Shown: piece after piece, positions 1 to 10,978 of the stretch
Layout: every line of letters begins with the position of its first letter
How positions within the stretch are numbered: position 1 is the stretch's first letter
Origin: Aegilops tauschii subsp. strangulata
Lineage: Eukaryota; Streptophyta; Magnoliopsida; Poales; Poaceae
Reading direction: 5' to 3'
NCBI RefSeq assembly: GCF_002575655.3
Contig: NC_053036.3
Span: forward strand, 648,293,387 to 648,357,386
DNA: 64,000 bases
Notes under the pieces: model-generated
What the model was told of the DNA's origin: nothing
What the model saw: the letters and a program-made list of their open reading frames with translations, nothing else
Databases searched by the model: none
Position numbers and translations under genes: made by a program

Positions 1-958
1 TGCATCGGGGCTATTAAATCCATTAACAGTCGCGCAATGTGCGCATCCTGGTGACGTCCACGTCATCACAAAGACGATGCAGGTACTGTTCGGTCGCTGC
101 GCTGTGAGGTCGTTGCGATTGGGCAAGAGAGAAAAGCACGCACGGGATTGGCTGTTGGTGGTGCGGTTAGGCCTGGTCGGGTCGCTGCAGGTGGCCCTTT
201 TTGTTCGCTGGCCCGCATGTCAATTGCCGGCTTCCTCTGCTCGTGAGTTGGGGAGAGATTGCTTACCAGCGAAGGCAACCAAGGTGAATACATCGAGCCC
301 CACAGCCACGCATCGCTCCCTGTGCAGCTTCCTCCTCCCTTCCCTCGTGCGCCTCACCCTCGATCTTGCGGCCTGGACGGCGCCGCCGCTCCTCTCATTC
401 ACGCCCCCCACCTCCTCGGCCTGGGCTATGCGACCTCCTGGTGGTCACCAGTGGATATGAGGCCGCCGAAAGATGAGACGCCATGTGGGAGGAAGAAGCC
501 GTCATCGACCGACGAAGGGAAAGATGTTGAGGGGAAGGGTAGCGAGCACGGGCAGAAACCGACGCCCGCCAGCAGCGGCAGGCTGGATCTGGACGGCGTG
601 CTCGTGGCGCCAATCACCATCTGGGTGATCAGGGCCGATGGGTTCATCTGCTCCCACCTCCTGCGAGAAGCTCATGGCCGAGACCTCGTACTCCGTCCTC
701 GTCGTCGACGTCTAATGCTACAGGATCCGCGGCCTCGTCGATCGACCCCCACACCACGTCGCCGGCCACATCTCCTTCCACTACCTCAACGTCAAGAACT
801 ACTCCTGCCTGGTGGGCCTCATCAAGGTGTCTGATCTGGTGCGCCCCTCCCCACCTCCTCTCCCTTCCCCGCTCACTCCTGTCCCCTAATGAAAAATTGG
901 TTTGCGAAATTTTGTTATTGTCTCTTTTAGTGTTCTTGAGCTTGCTTTAGTTATTTAG
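1..958. other. GC-rich degenerate genic DNA, product not recognised
   Basis: The first 850 bases are GC-rich and open in several overlapping frames, as grass first exons and their decayed copies often are. The longest plus-strand frame runs 259-834. A short stretch near 725-835 reads like coding sequence in another frame (around HISFHYLNVKNYSCLVGL) and is followed by a possible donor, but I cannot name a family. No start codon with a convincing upstream TATA box is visible. From about 880 the composition drops to AT-rich intron-like DNA. I treat it as a gene relic, not a functional gene. Confidence 0.3.
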
Positions 959-2457
959 GTTTGGATGGTGGGAGAAAAACTGGGTGAAGGCATTGGTAGA
1001 AGTACAAAGAAAGAAGCACTGCATCATGCTGCAGAAATATCTTTAAGAAATTTGCCAATTAAGTTTGTTTTATTGCATATTTGTACTAACCTCTCCAGTT
1101 TCATTTTTGTGGATATAAGATAATATGTTATGTAATCAAGAGATTCATTTTAAATTTGGATTGTTCAAATGTTTACTCGAAGCATATATGTTGTGTCGTG
1201 TGGAGTTTTCTCTTTTTAGCACCATCTATCTTGGAATTAGATCGGATAGTGTGAGCATATAATGATGACTGTTTCTTGATGGGTACTTGCTGCATGATTT
1301 TTTCCAGTGCATGTCCAAGTTTACATGTGAAAGTGTCTTGCTTGATTCCGTTCTACTGGTTCATTGGATGAATAAACTCACATCTTGCATGGCCAAACTG
1401 TCAGCTGATGTTTCGAATAATTCAGTTTTTGTCATTGCATGAGATTATGGAGTGTAATTCTTCAGATGTGCAAATGTCACGTTGTGCTGAGGGTTCCGAG
1501 ACTACAATAGAGACCAAAATCAAGACTTTGGATTCTCAAATATACAATTTGCGTGTGAATAAATATGTAAGTTGACAATGCATGCTCATATCACAAACTA
1601 TGGTCAGAAGTTGCTCTCTGGGAACTCATGATGTGTTTTTTGAATTGTTTGTGTATTTTTCTGTTGTACTCTATAAAAACTTGGTTGTTTCCATGCAATT
1701 TTTATTCACAATCAATTTTATTCCTGCGACGTCCTTCTGTTTTTTCTTAGTAAAATTATTGTTGCATTCTGATTTGACAAGAAATTTACATATAACTGTA
1801 TGACAAATTTCTTCTAATTCCTGTAAGTAATTTTGAGAACACACCAGTACATCCATATTTCATAAGCAATGTGTTAGTTGGATGCCATTTAGTATTATGC
1901 CTTTATGCCAAACATTAGAAGTTACATGAGTTGGCACATGATGTGCTGGATATTCATGTCATCATAAGTTCACGTGAATAATTTGCCTTTTAGATTTTTT
2001 ATGACAATCCCTTGATAGAGCTTTGTTTCATTTATTTTCTGAAGTTAAAGTAGGATATATACAGTGTTGTTGTGCTCATCGTCTAGGACACTGTTATGTT
2101 GAAAACATTTTATACTGATTTGATGTTTCAAATTCACTTGCAGATAAATACATGTTGTCTGATCCAAATAAGATGGCTAATGTGAATGAAGATGGTTCCG
2201 ATAGCAATCCAAACTTTGTTGGATACTCTGAGAACACCAGGAATGATTTATTGCCAACACTTCAGAGGAAAACAGGAGGTTCTGGTTCTATTGCTGCTCT
2301 TAAGGAACTACTGGTCGTTTGACTCTCTGCTCATTAAACTGGTAGTGTATAAGCTGTGTGAAACATACTGCAGTGCACTCTTGAGGGATATAACTTAGTT
2401 TTTTAAGCTGGGCCAAGTCCTCCAGATGGTTCAGGAGGCAAGGAGACTTATGCTCAG
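959..2457 (+). pseudogene. RNA polymerase II CTD phosphatase-like (CPL1/CPL2-type) dsRNA-binding segment, fragment
   Basis: Three collinear exon-like blocks match the C-terminal double-stranded-RNA-binding region of plant CPL1/CPL2 phosphatases. Block one (959-1054) follows an acceptor ending TTTAG and reads VGEKLGEGIGRS, then KKEALHHAAEISLRNL, the typical dsRBM helix. Block two (2144-about 2310) follows TTGCAG and reads DKYMLSDPNK with a serine/glycine linker ending SGSIAALKEL. Block three (2413-2457) ends GGKETYAQ before GTCAGT, as expected just before the next dsRBM's 'YAQVEI'. Known CPL proteins dephosphorylate the Pol II C-terminal domain in the nucleus, but no phosphatase (FCP/BRCT) domain is seen here. 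The donor after block one is degenerate (ATTAAG where GTAAG is expected), and no continuation is found. A partial, non-functional copy is most likely. Confidence 0.6.
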
Positions 2458-2459
2458 GT

Positions 2460-3991
2460 CAGTTAGCAGTTTCATTCTTTGAGTTGTTTGACTTGATATC
2501 TATAGTGTTGGCAGCATACACATTAAACCGAGAGAATGAAATGTTTCCGATCATATGAAGGTGATTGATCTTCTTAGCAGAAAAAAAATAGTAAATCATA
2601 ATATATTTATCCTGCAATTGGTCTGGTGCCCTTCTCTGTTCTCATGTGTGTTCTTTGTTTGGCAGATCATGGTGAAGCGAGCAACCAAATCATCCTCACT
2701 TCTTGATTCTGTGCTCCATGCTGCTCTTCCTTCGATTGCGGCTCATCTTTGTTTGCTGCTCAGGTTCGTTTCCTGTCAGAGTGGCCATGCATATAGCTCG
2801 CTACCTATTTGTCTTTATGTTCAGCAACTATATTTATCTGTTCGTGTTTTGTTGCATCAGTTTAAAATTATAATTTGGTCACCACAGTTTCTGGTGGTCG
2901 TTTTGTTGTTGCTGCTCGTTGGTGATTGGTTTTTGCAGCTGGGTCGTATTTGCGCTTCATGTATGATTCTCTCTTCCTTTCACAAATATTTATTTCCGGT
3001 CTTTGCCTTCATGCCGTATGGTGCTGCCACTGATGTTGTTACATAATAATGCCATGGTTTCCTTCATCAGTATTATTTTTGGGTGCACATGGTATGAGTT
3101 CCATCGATCCTGCTGTTGTTCGTGCTACTGCGCGTGGTCGTTGCCTTACTCGGTGGCAGAACAGAGCGTCAGCTCACTGTTTCAGAGTGCGTGCTTGTTT
3201 ACTTTCCCCCTGTCTCTCGTCTGTTCTGGCCCATGCTCTCTGTTCTGTACAGAGTACCATGAATTCTTAAAATCTATACACAAGATTCAAGCTAGGATAT
3301 GCTATCATCTCTATTTCCCAATTAAATTGTTTCATTCTGAACATAGCTTTCACTCAAAAATCTGCAAACCTCTGATTCTTTACATGGTCTTGCTCTTCTC
3401 CTGTTTTCATAATTCCATACTTGCATGCCTATTCTAATGACCTATATTACAGTGCTGGGTACAGGTGAAAGGAGGCGCTGGGTGGGAGTGAACGGGAGGC
3501 CATGCGGGACAGATGTAGAAGAGACGGAGTCGGGCAACTACGGTTGGGGCGGCTGTGTGAGGAAGATAGAGGTGAGAAAGGAAGTGTAGGGCTAGCTAAT
3601 GCTAAGGGGATGAATCAGAGAGATTAGAGGATAGAAGTTGAGAGAGATTTAGGCGATCTTCAGTAGACGAGAATATTTTGTTAGATATGTGAGCCCAGCA
3701 CATGTGATGCTCCAGCAGGTATGTGATGCTAATGCATATATAAAAAGAGAGGTGTGATGTGTGATGTTGCTATTTTCGTTGATGTCCTGCTGCTGCTGGT
3801 ATTTTTGCTAGCTATTTGAGCCCAGAATATGCATTGCTGATTGCTACACTATGCTCTAAGGTTCTTCAATACTACATGAAGGCGTTTAGATTGCTCAATA
3901 TGAGGTGATGGGAGATAGACCACAGAGAAAGAAGCACCCAGGTCCATGCCATTCTTGAATGTGTTATCATTACTCACTTTGTTGCCCTGTA
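2460..3991. other. AT-rich intergenic or intron-like DNA, no gene recognised
   Basis: This stretch is T-rich on the plus strand, with many short polypyrimidine runs and AG dinucleotides like intron sequence of a decayed gene. Open frames at 2555-3046 and 3003-3437 encode leucine/cysteine-rich low-complexity peptides without recognisable domains. From 3460 to 3560 a short GC-richer block contains GGAGGCGCTGGGTGGGAG-type sequence. I see no promoter, RNA gene or transposon terminus. Confidence 0.4.
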
Positions 3992-4148
3992 CTCCCCCTT
4001 TCCTAAATATAAGCCTTTTTAGATATTCCAATACAGACTACATACAGAGCAAAATGAGTGAATCTACACTCTAAAATGCGTCTATATACAACCGTATGTA
4101 GTCTATATTAAAATATCTAAAAGATCTTATATTTAGAAATGGAGGGAG
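3992..4148. mobile_element. Stowaway-type MITE (Tc1/Mariner)
   Basis: A 157-bp element starts CTCCCCCTTTCCTAAATATAAG and ends with its inverted match (CTTATATTTAGAAATGGAGGGAG). It is flanked on each side by the dinucleotide TA (3990-3991 and 4149-4150), the Tc1/Mariner target duplication. The interior is AT-rich and nearly palindromic, with no coding capacity. The CTCCCTCC terminus is the classic grass Stowaway signature. Confidence 0.88.
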
Positions 4149-4490
4149 TATTAGTTTCTTGCTACTATCTTTAACCTTTAGGATTTTCAAAGTTTATACA
4201 CATCTGATGGAAGATTGAGTTCTATAAGTTTTAGTATGTAGCATATCTTACCAACCACTTGAAGCCCGGAATAGAAAATATAGGAATTTGAAAGCTTGAT
4301 TTAAGGAATAGTCAAAGAGAAAAACATTTTCATCTAATTTTCATGTGGTGTTGGATTTTCAGCTTTCAGATCCGAATACCTTCTACTTAGAACTAAGCAC
4401 TTAATAGATCTTCTTTATTGTTAAATGCAGTCAGTCAAGAGTAGTTTTTGTTTAGAAATTAGGTCGTTTACAATAAAAGGAAAGCAGTAC

Positions 4491-4723
4491 CACCAGGGAT
4501 GCGCTTTGCTGTTGAAACCAGTCCCATCTTGCAATTCGAGGCTCATGCTATTGTGTTTTCATCTTGAAGTTGAACTTCTTTTTCAACTATTTACAGATCA
4601 TAGATAACACCAGTGGGATGTGATATACTGTTGAAACAAGTCCCATCTTGCAATTCGAGGCCCATGCTATTGTGTTTTTCATCTTGAAGTTGAACTTTTT
4701 CGACTGTTTATGGATCATAGATG
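4491..4723 (+). repeat. 117-bp tandem duplication
   Basis: Two adjacent copies begin at 4491 and 4608, each starting CACCAG and containing the shared run CCCATCTTGCAATTCGAGG, and both end near GATCATAGAT. They differ by scattered substitutions and small indels. Unit one keeps a short reading frame (MRFAVETSPILQFEAHAIVF). In unit two a TGA interrupts the matching frame, so if this was an exon the duplicate is dead. The function of the parent is unknown. Confidence 0.75.
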
Positions 4724-6159
4724 AAATATGAATGACCAGTCTTGATGCAAATTACCTACCACAGGACCATTGCAATGATGCTTGGTGAAGTGAGCTACAA
4801 CTTTGTCATAGCAGACAGTTACACTCTTAGGCACACAAAGGTACAAATTACACGTAAATAGTTAATCTCTTGGAATGGATTTGCCATATCTTAAGTTTCA
4901 CATGAAAACAAACTCTGAACATCTCTGTCTTTTGGCCCGTCCATATCAACAAATCAACATAGATGAGCAGGGGCATCTCACCCAACAACGCCGGCCGCGT
5001 ACTGTGGCTGTAGTCCATCCACGACGCCATAAGAGAGCGGTTGGACCACGGCAAGGACGTCGCCTTCGGCTTCTCCGCCATGTCGGATTATTCTTTGACC
5101 TTCCACCATTCCATCCAGTGCCCCTACCATCAAGCGCAGTTTTGACATTCCGTGACCTTTTGCATTCTCCTTTGATCAGTTATGCTAGGCCTATGATTGA
5201 GAGATGTTTTTCTTGTACTTTCAGTTATAACTTCTGTTCTATAATCTTCTCCCTGTTTCGATGTGCTTAGCACAATAGTAAATTTGCCGACTACTAATTG
5301 ATACTTCTGTGTGCTGAGCAGCTCAATCTAAAATGCCAAGATCTGCAAGGGGTCATCGGCCCGCAAGGTACCAGTTCGCGAGCTCGACTTGTTTGGGGCC
5401 TCCATGGTTATCTTGGGCAATAGGCAACAACAAAGAAGCGTACAATTGCGGAAATGCCCACAAACTCTGGATCTTGTTACTTCCACTATCATGTCTTTCA
5501 CTTTTCGGAACCAATGAGTACAACCCATTATGTTGTAGGTATGATATCAGAATAGATACCCAGCTCCTGTGTGTATATCAGATATAGCTAATGCATCTCG
5601 AGGAATGGGCATTACATCTTTTCCATTGAATAAAATTTATATCTCCAAGATAAGAATGCTCCATTTTGTTGGTGTTCCTGTTTGCCTTGCATAGATGTAT
5701 GTTAGCAAGGCTTACTCTTTTGAAGTTCATGTTTTCTGGTGTTATGATGGATATTTAGATATTTGTCCCTCCAACTACTGGAATAATTTAACAAGTTTAC
5801 ACCAAAGAAATCTAGCTTTATAAAAGCTGATCAGGATGTGCACATATGTATGTGTTTACTAGAGCTCTACTTGCTATGCTTTATGACTAAAATATCTGCT
5901 GTTGCAATTCTGCTGCATGTATTTTTTAAAGGATTGCAACTCCTTTGATTGTATTGTGTTTTGAGCAAATGGCGCTCATCAGGGTTGTACAAACACGTTA
6001 ACAAGTCCAACAGCAAGACAAGTACGCACAGTCACGCCTCAAGAGGCGCGCCCAGGGCGTTCCCCAGCCACTAGTATTTTTCATTCGTGATCCCATATGG
6101 GTGGATGCTTGGTCGTCCGAGTCCACTCCCAATGACATGGCAGCTGCATGGTAATTTTG
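4724..6159. other. Decayed genic DNA without an identifiable gene
   Basis: Possible exon relics occur near 4760-4840 (reads MLGEVSYNFVIADSYTLRHTK), 4955-5095 (around AIRERLDHGKDVAFGFSAM, with a stop upstream in the same frame) and 5365-5520 (around VPVRELDLFGASMVILGN). They lie on the plus strand in different frames, separated by AT-rich DNA, and I cannot assign them to a family. From 5530 onward I see only AT-rich sequence and a GC-richer patch at 5990-6140. Confidence 0.3.
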
Positions 6160-6820
6160 GCCTTAAGTATTTTTTATTTTTTTCGGAATTTTTTTCTATC
6201 TATTCATCTTCAATCATGATAGTACAACGAACACTAAAAATAATAAAAACTACATCCAAATCTATAGACCACCTAGCGACGACTACAAGTAGCGAAGCGA
6301 GCCAAAGACGCGCCGCTGTCATCGCCCCTCCTCGCCGGAGCCGGGCAAACCTTGTTATAGTAGACAGTCGGGAAGTCGTCGTGCTAAGGCCCCATAGAAC
6401 CAACACACCAGAATAGGAACCGCCGCAGATGAAGAGCGTAGATCAAAAGGATCCAACCTGAAGACACGCCAACGAAGACAAATGACGAACAGATCCGAGC
6501 AAATCCACCAAAGACAGATCCGCCGGAGACACATCTTCACACGCCCATCGATGATGCTAGACGCATCACCGGAACGGGGATTAGGCGGGGAGACCATTAT
6601 TCCATCTTCAGGGAGCCGCCGCCGTCTCGCCTTCCTGAGCCGGACGCAAACCCTAACCAAGCTCGAAAAAGGATCTAAAAACAGAGCCCTCCCATCGGCA
6701 AGGGCCAAGATCCGCTCTGCCCTCCTGGCCCTAAGGCCACCGAAGACGGAACGGATAGGCCCCGGCGCTGGCAGGAGGCAGAGAACCCTAACTTTTCGAG
6801 AGGCGACTGCCTTAAGTATT
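6160..6820 (-). mobile_element. Poly(A) retroposon, family A copy 1, with 12-bp TSD
   Basis: The element lies at 6172-6808 on the minus strand and is bracketed by identical 12-bp target duplications GCCTTAAGTATT (6160-6171 and 6809-6820). Read on the minus strand it begins near CTCTCGAAAAGTTAGGGTT and ends in an A-rich tail, seen as T-runs at 6171-6195 on the plus strand. The sequence is GC-rich and contains a 117-codon open frame (6355-6708) rich in arginine. A homologous copy in the opposite orientation lies at 59880-60552. The structure fits target-primed reverse transcription by LINE machinery. No reverse transcriptase is encoded, so it is non-autonomous or a truncated LINE derivative. 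Confidence 0.82.
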
Positions 6821-7352
6821 GATGGTTACAAAAAATGAATCTCTACTCCTAATGGAGCAGTTGGTAGTCTCGCTTCCAGGTTTTTTTTCATTCCACCTCC
6901 CATGGTTTTTTTGGTACCTCCTCCCACCTCCGCTGGTTTTGTTTTCGTAGATTTTTTTTCGTCCCCTCCCCCACTTCATCAGTTTATTTTCGCGTCACCC
7001 TCTCACACAACGAAAGAAATCTGAACAGATCAGAACTTTCCATACTGGCGCAAGTTATTTAATAATGTAGAATCAATCACGAACAATCTCTAAAGATCAA
7101 ATCTAAATTAATTAACCTTACCTTAAATCACTCAATCACATTAATTAGAAAACAAATAATTGATTTTCAGAAAAATCACTCAATCACATTAACCTTACCT
7201 TAACTCACGAATGGTAATCAATCTCCAAACAAAGGAAACAATACATCGAGGGAGCAGTAAATAAACTCCCTTTCTTATGACATGTATATGATCTTCCCTT
7301 TCCTCTCCGTTGTCGAGCGTTCTTGATTCTCGAGGCCAATGCTTGGGCTGCG

Positions 7353-7625
7353 TCAGTGGGTCGCGACGGTGCCGGAGGAAGAGGACGGCGAGGCCGGGTG
7401 GCACGGCACCGCGTTGGCCGCGGCCGGTGAAGGGGGCGAAGAAGGGCGGCTTCCCTGGCCCTGGGAGTTGGTGTGGTGGACGCGGCACTTGAAGGACCCG
7501 ACGTGGGTGGCCGGCGCGCAGACGCACTTGGAAGCGGGCCCGTGGCCCGCGCCGGATGGCGCCGACGCTGACCCGGGCCACCTCCTCCGCGTATTCCTGG
7601 AGCTGTGGCTGGCCGATTTACATGA
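7353..7625 (-). pseudogene. Serine-rich CVCAPATH-GSFKC protein fragment
   Basis: On the minus strand a frame reads SKCVCAPATHVGSFKCRV, then HHTNSQGQG and a proline/serine-rich tail ending SSSGTVATH before the TGA at 7353-7355. The cysteine motif C-x-C-x(3)-TH-x(2)-GSFKC is typical of small plant serine-rich proteins whose molecular role is not established. Upstream the frame stays open for some 45 codons but has no ATG before an in-frame TAA near 7683, so the N-terminus is missing. The coding part is GC-rich and sits in AT-rich surroundings within Helitron-like borders, which suggests a captured exon. Expression from this locus is unlikely. Confidence 0.6.
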
Positions 7626-7734
7626 AATTAATTCCCTCAGTTGTGGTGGGAAACATAATACACATAATCCATATTGTTATGCACTAGCGTGTGTGTGTGA
7701 AATAGATGGATTATGGTCCCGTACCCAATAAGAT

Positions 7735-7822
7735 GGATATATGTGTGTGTTAGAGAGAGAGAGAGGGAGTGGGAGGGAGAGAGTGAGGAAGAGGGAGGGA
7801 GAGAGTGTGTGTGTGTGAGGAT
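7735..7822 (+). repeat. GA/GT microsatellite
   Basis: Runs of GTGTGTG, GAGAGAGAGAGAG and GAGGGAGGGAGAGAG alternate over about 85 bases near the 3' part of the Helitron. This is low-complexity purine-rich DNA with no coding potential. Confidence 0.85.
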
Positions 7823-7927
7823 TTGATGGTAAAAAGGTCGCCAATGTCACTTGATATATATGAGAATATTAATATTGAACTCTTAAAATTAATGTGGCCC
7901 CGTTGCAACACACGGGCATTCTTCTAG

Positions 7928-8954
7928 TCACCCTAACAACCAGGTCGACCTTTACGCTTGGGGAGATCATTTTCTTAATTCCACCGTATGGATAATGCTC
8001 ACGTCAAGCGCTCACAAGCAAAGTTTGTGAACTATATATCTTATCTCCCCTTGATTCCTACCCGCTTCGTTTTAAAATAATTAAAGTTCTAGGATTTTTT
8101 AAGTCAATCATTTCTAAGTTTAACTGAAAGGAGGCAACCCGGTGCAGGTAACTCCCGCTTGTGCAGGATCCGGAGAAGGATCCAACATCTCCCGCTACGG
8201 ACTACAGAGTACGCAACATTTCCCTGCATTTCAAAGTTTAACTAAGTCTGTATAAAATCTGAAAAATCTACAATATTAAATATGTATAATACTACGAAAA
8301 TATATTTATAAGATCTAATGAAGTGAATTTTACTTTATAGATGTTAATATATTTTTATATTGACCGCTCAATCTTAATAAAAAATTATGTAGGACAATCC
8401 TAAAATTTCAATTATTTTGAAAATGAGTATGTTATATTGTTCTCATCCGAAAACCTGATCTCTCTATGGCTCTTTTGTTTAATAATTTTATTAAAATTAC
8501 CTGATATCCTTTCTACTCCTAGGATTGTAGGATTCCTATATTTTCCCTTTTTTGTCCAAACAGAGCCTTAAAACCCAGCCCAACACACAACAAAACAACT
8601 GATCGTAATAACGCGGAAAAAGCTTAAGCTACAATGAAACAACCAACTCTAATGATATAAAAAAGGCTGAACTTAGAACTAAAACTGAAAAATGGTGCAG
8701 CAAAGCGCGCGTCACCAGCTAATAACTTACAAGCTTGGTAGAAATCAAAAGCGGATACTTCAGACAACATAAATTGTAATTTTATAGTCAATCGACACAC
8801 AAATAGCACTTGCCACATTTTGCATAGCTGACTGATGCAACAAATACTTACTTGAACTAACAAACAACCACCGGCAAAACTGAAACAAAACAAGATAGAT
8901 TTAACTGGTCAAAGGATATCCCTACTCCATAACATCCAGGTTGCCAGTGCACCA
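7928..8954. other. Intergenic DNA and probable 3' flank of the DUF6598 gene
   Basis: 7928-8467 is mixed DNA with a GC-rich patch (8130-8220) and AT-rich stretches. 8600-8954 lies just downstream of the minus-strand DUF6598 stop codon and probably contains its 3' UTR. The short minus-strand frame at 8624-8893 shows no domain. No RNA gene is seen. Confidence 0.4.
8468..8567. mobile_element. Possible 100-bp MITE
   Basis: The segment begins GGCTCTTTTGTTT and ends with the near-inverse AAACAGAGCC, enclosing short AT-rich DNA. GGCTCTGTTTGG-type termini are common in grass MITEs. The target duplication is not clear (left flank TAT, right flank TTA), so this is tentative. Confidence 0.35.
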
Positions 8955-10903
8955 TCAAATAAGATCGGTCCTGACAATAGCTGACCAAGCAATGGTAATT
9001 TCCACCTTAGAGCCACCAAGGTCGCAAGTGTGCTGGCTTATGTTGCAAGTCCTGGGCTTGATTCTGACATGAGTTTGCGCAGCAATATCACCAGACTCTG
9101 AGTAGGCTTCAAAAACAACTGCCAGGCATTCTTTGAATTGTTGGTTGTTCTCTTTCTGCAGTTTAACAGAAACAAAGCGTCTTGACAGATCAAGGCAACC
9201 ATCTTCGCCAATTGGCATTTTCCCACGCACACAGTGACGAGAATCGAGCAACACAACTTGGAAGCATGAATCAACAACAAAGTGTGGAATGCCTTTATCA
9301 TCCATTCGCACAACTTCACGAGGTGGTGAGGAGCAAGCAACCCGGCCTCCATATTCAAAAGGGCATGGACCGTCTTTGACGACGCGGACACCCAAGAAAG
9401 TGGCTTGAACTGAACTAGAAAGTTCCTCCACTCTTAACTCTGCTTTGCAAAGGCAGTTGCTGAACGTAATTGTATTTGAAATACCACGGACGTAATGTTC
9501 TGTAAGATTCATCAACGCCCTGTCCCCAGACTCTGTTGCGCCCTTAAGTTTCAGCTGAACTTCAAAGTTAAGTGGGCTCAGCGCCATAATTGCCCGAGAC
9601 GGGCCGGTCAAGCGCAAGAAGGGGTCCTGCAAGCAGCAACAACATTTTTACTCATTCCTAATTGCAATGAAACTGACCGGCCGACCAACAAAGACATACT
9701 CTCAAGCCGATGAGCCCTATGCAATAGTGAGGAAACGAAATAAAACAAGGATACTGAAAAACAAAACATGGAAGTGGGCACATACATCTGAGAAGATCTC
9801 CTGGCAGTCATGCCTCAGCCGATTGAAGATGATGTTGCGCTTGCGGTCAGAGTTGTCTCGCGCGGCAACGACGCCGTACACTTGGAGCGGCCAACACAGA
9901 TTGCCCTTGATCTTTGTGATCTTGAAGGAGTAGACCTGCAGGCTAATCCCTTCTGTCTCAGCATAGTTGGGTAGGATCTGTCCGGGTGTCCAATGCGTGA
10001 AGTACATAGGGCTCAATGTGGCTGCACAATTAATTAACCAAATTAGTCTATCTATATCAATTGACATGATTAATGCGTAATTGATATTCTATTATTATCA
10101 ATGTGCAATTAATTTCCTTTCGAATATCAATGTGTATTGCATCGTATGCAATTTTCATTCAGGAAAACTTTCGAAGTATTCATCTTCAATCATGGTAGTA
10201 CATATAAAGTGTTGGTTGCATAGTATGTTGTAAAGCTAATAGAATATGAGAACATGCACTCTCATTAATTAGTTGAGTATCAATTAGAATGTTACTTACT
10301 CTGTTGCTCGAAGACAACACGGCGGCATGAGGACTCGGTGCTTCGGCGGTAGATATCGAAGAACATCTCTTCCTTGTCTATCTTCTTCCTGACCTTCTCT
10401 TCATCGTCCAGACCCTCATACGAATCCTCCTTAGCCCACTTCTCGTCATGCCTCTCCTTGAAAGGTTGCAGCTGCAATCTGAGCTTGGACATGTGACGGC
10501 GCAGATCCTTGAACTGCTCTAAGATGGCATGGATCGTCGGCGGGAGCGCCTCGTCGGCGTCGTCTTCCGCGGTCTCCCTCAGCGGGGCTGCTGGTTCGAT
10601 GTCCCGTCTCAGGTAAGACAACGTAACCTCCATGTCCTCACACAGCTTGGAGATCTGCCGCTTGGAGATGGTAGAGCCCGATTCGCCTCCCTCCACATGG
10701 TCCTCGTCCTCATCAGAGTCAGACACCTCGCTCTCCGACATGGTCTCTTCCATCTCCTCCCAGAGCTCCTCGATCTCCTCCTCGTGAGAATCCTTCTCCT
10801 CCTGACTAGCTGCGTTCTCGATTTGCGGCTTAGAGATGGAGCTCGATTTGCCTCCGGCCATATCGTGCTCCTCCTCCTGAGTAGTCGTCATCGGCGCTGT
10901 CAT
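8955..10903 (-). CDS. DUF6598-domain protein, three exons
   Basis: Exon 1 is 10300-10903, exon 2 is 9786-10021 and exon 3 is 8955-9626. Donors are GTAAGT and GTATGT, acceptors are GTGCAG and TTGCAG, and frame is kept across both joins. The product is about 503 aa. Residues 1-200 are acidic with E/D runs, predicted coiled-coil segments (LEQFKDLRRHMSKLRLQL) and lysine patches. Residues about 202-503 match the plant DUF6598 family: MYFTHWTPGQ, LQVYSFKITKIKG, WPLQVYGVVAARD, DPFLRLTGPSRAI, VQATFLGVRVVKDGPCPF and GKVEITIAWSAIV-like end. I chose the ATG at 10901-10903 because the frame upstream begins only with GTG. The molecular function of DUF6598 is not established. No signal peptide is apparent. 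Genes of this family are numerous in grasses. The reading frame is complete. Confidence 0.88.
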
Positions 10904-10967
10904 GGGGCTCGCGATTTTCTTCCTCCAAGATTTGTTTTGCGTCTCACAGTTGAAGCCTGCCGGCCTT

Positions 10968-10978
10968 TGCGTATATAA
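10968..10978 (-). promoter_or_regulatory. Candidate TATA box of the DUF6598 gene
   Basis: On the minus strand the sequence TTTATATACG lies about 70 bases before the chosen ATG at 10903. That spacing leaves room for a short 5' leader. The upstream GTG-started extension would run through this box, which argues for the downstream ATG. Confidence 0.45.

Larger units (their letters stand above)
6840..7927 (+). mobile_element. Non-autonomous Helitron carrying a gene fragment
   Basis: The 3' end is clear. A hairpin-forming stretch (GCCCCGT, loop, ACGGGC, ending at 7917) is followed by six bases and CTAG (7924-7927), then host T. The same hairpin-6 nt-CTAG layout recurs inverted at 41090-41119. The likely 5' end is TCTCTACTCC at 6840, preceded by host A, giving the expected A|TC...CTAG|T insertion. 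The 1,088-bp body has no Rep/helicase. It carries an antisense fragment of a serine-rich protein gene and a GA/GT microsatellite. The 5' end is less certain than the 3' end. Confidence 0.62.

Noticed and set aside
2555..3437. Leucine-rich frames of 144-163 codons as genes
   Set aside because: They lie in T-rich intron-like DNA, translate low-complexity sequence and have no domain, splice or promoter support.
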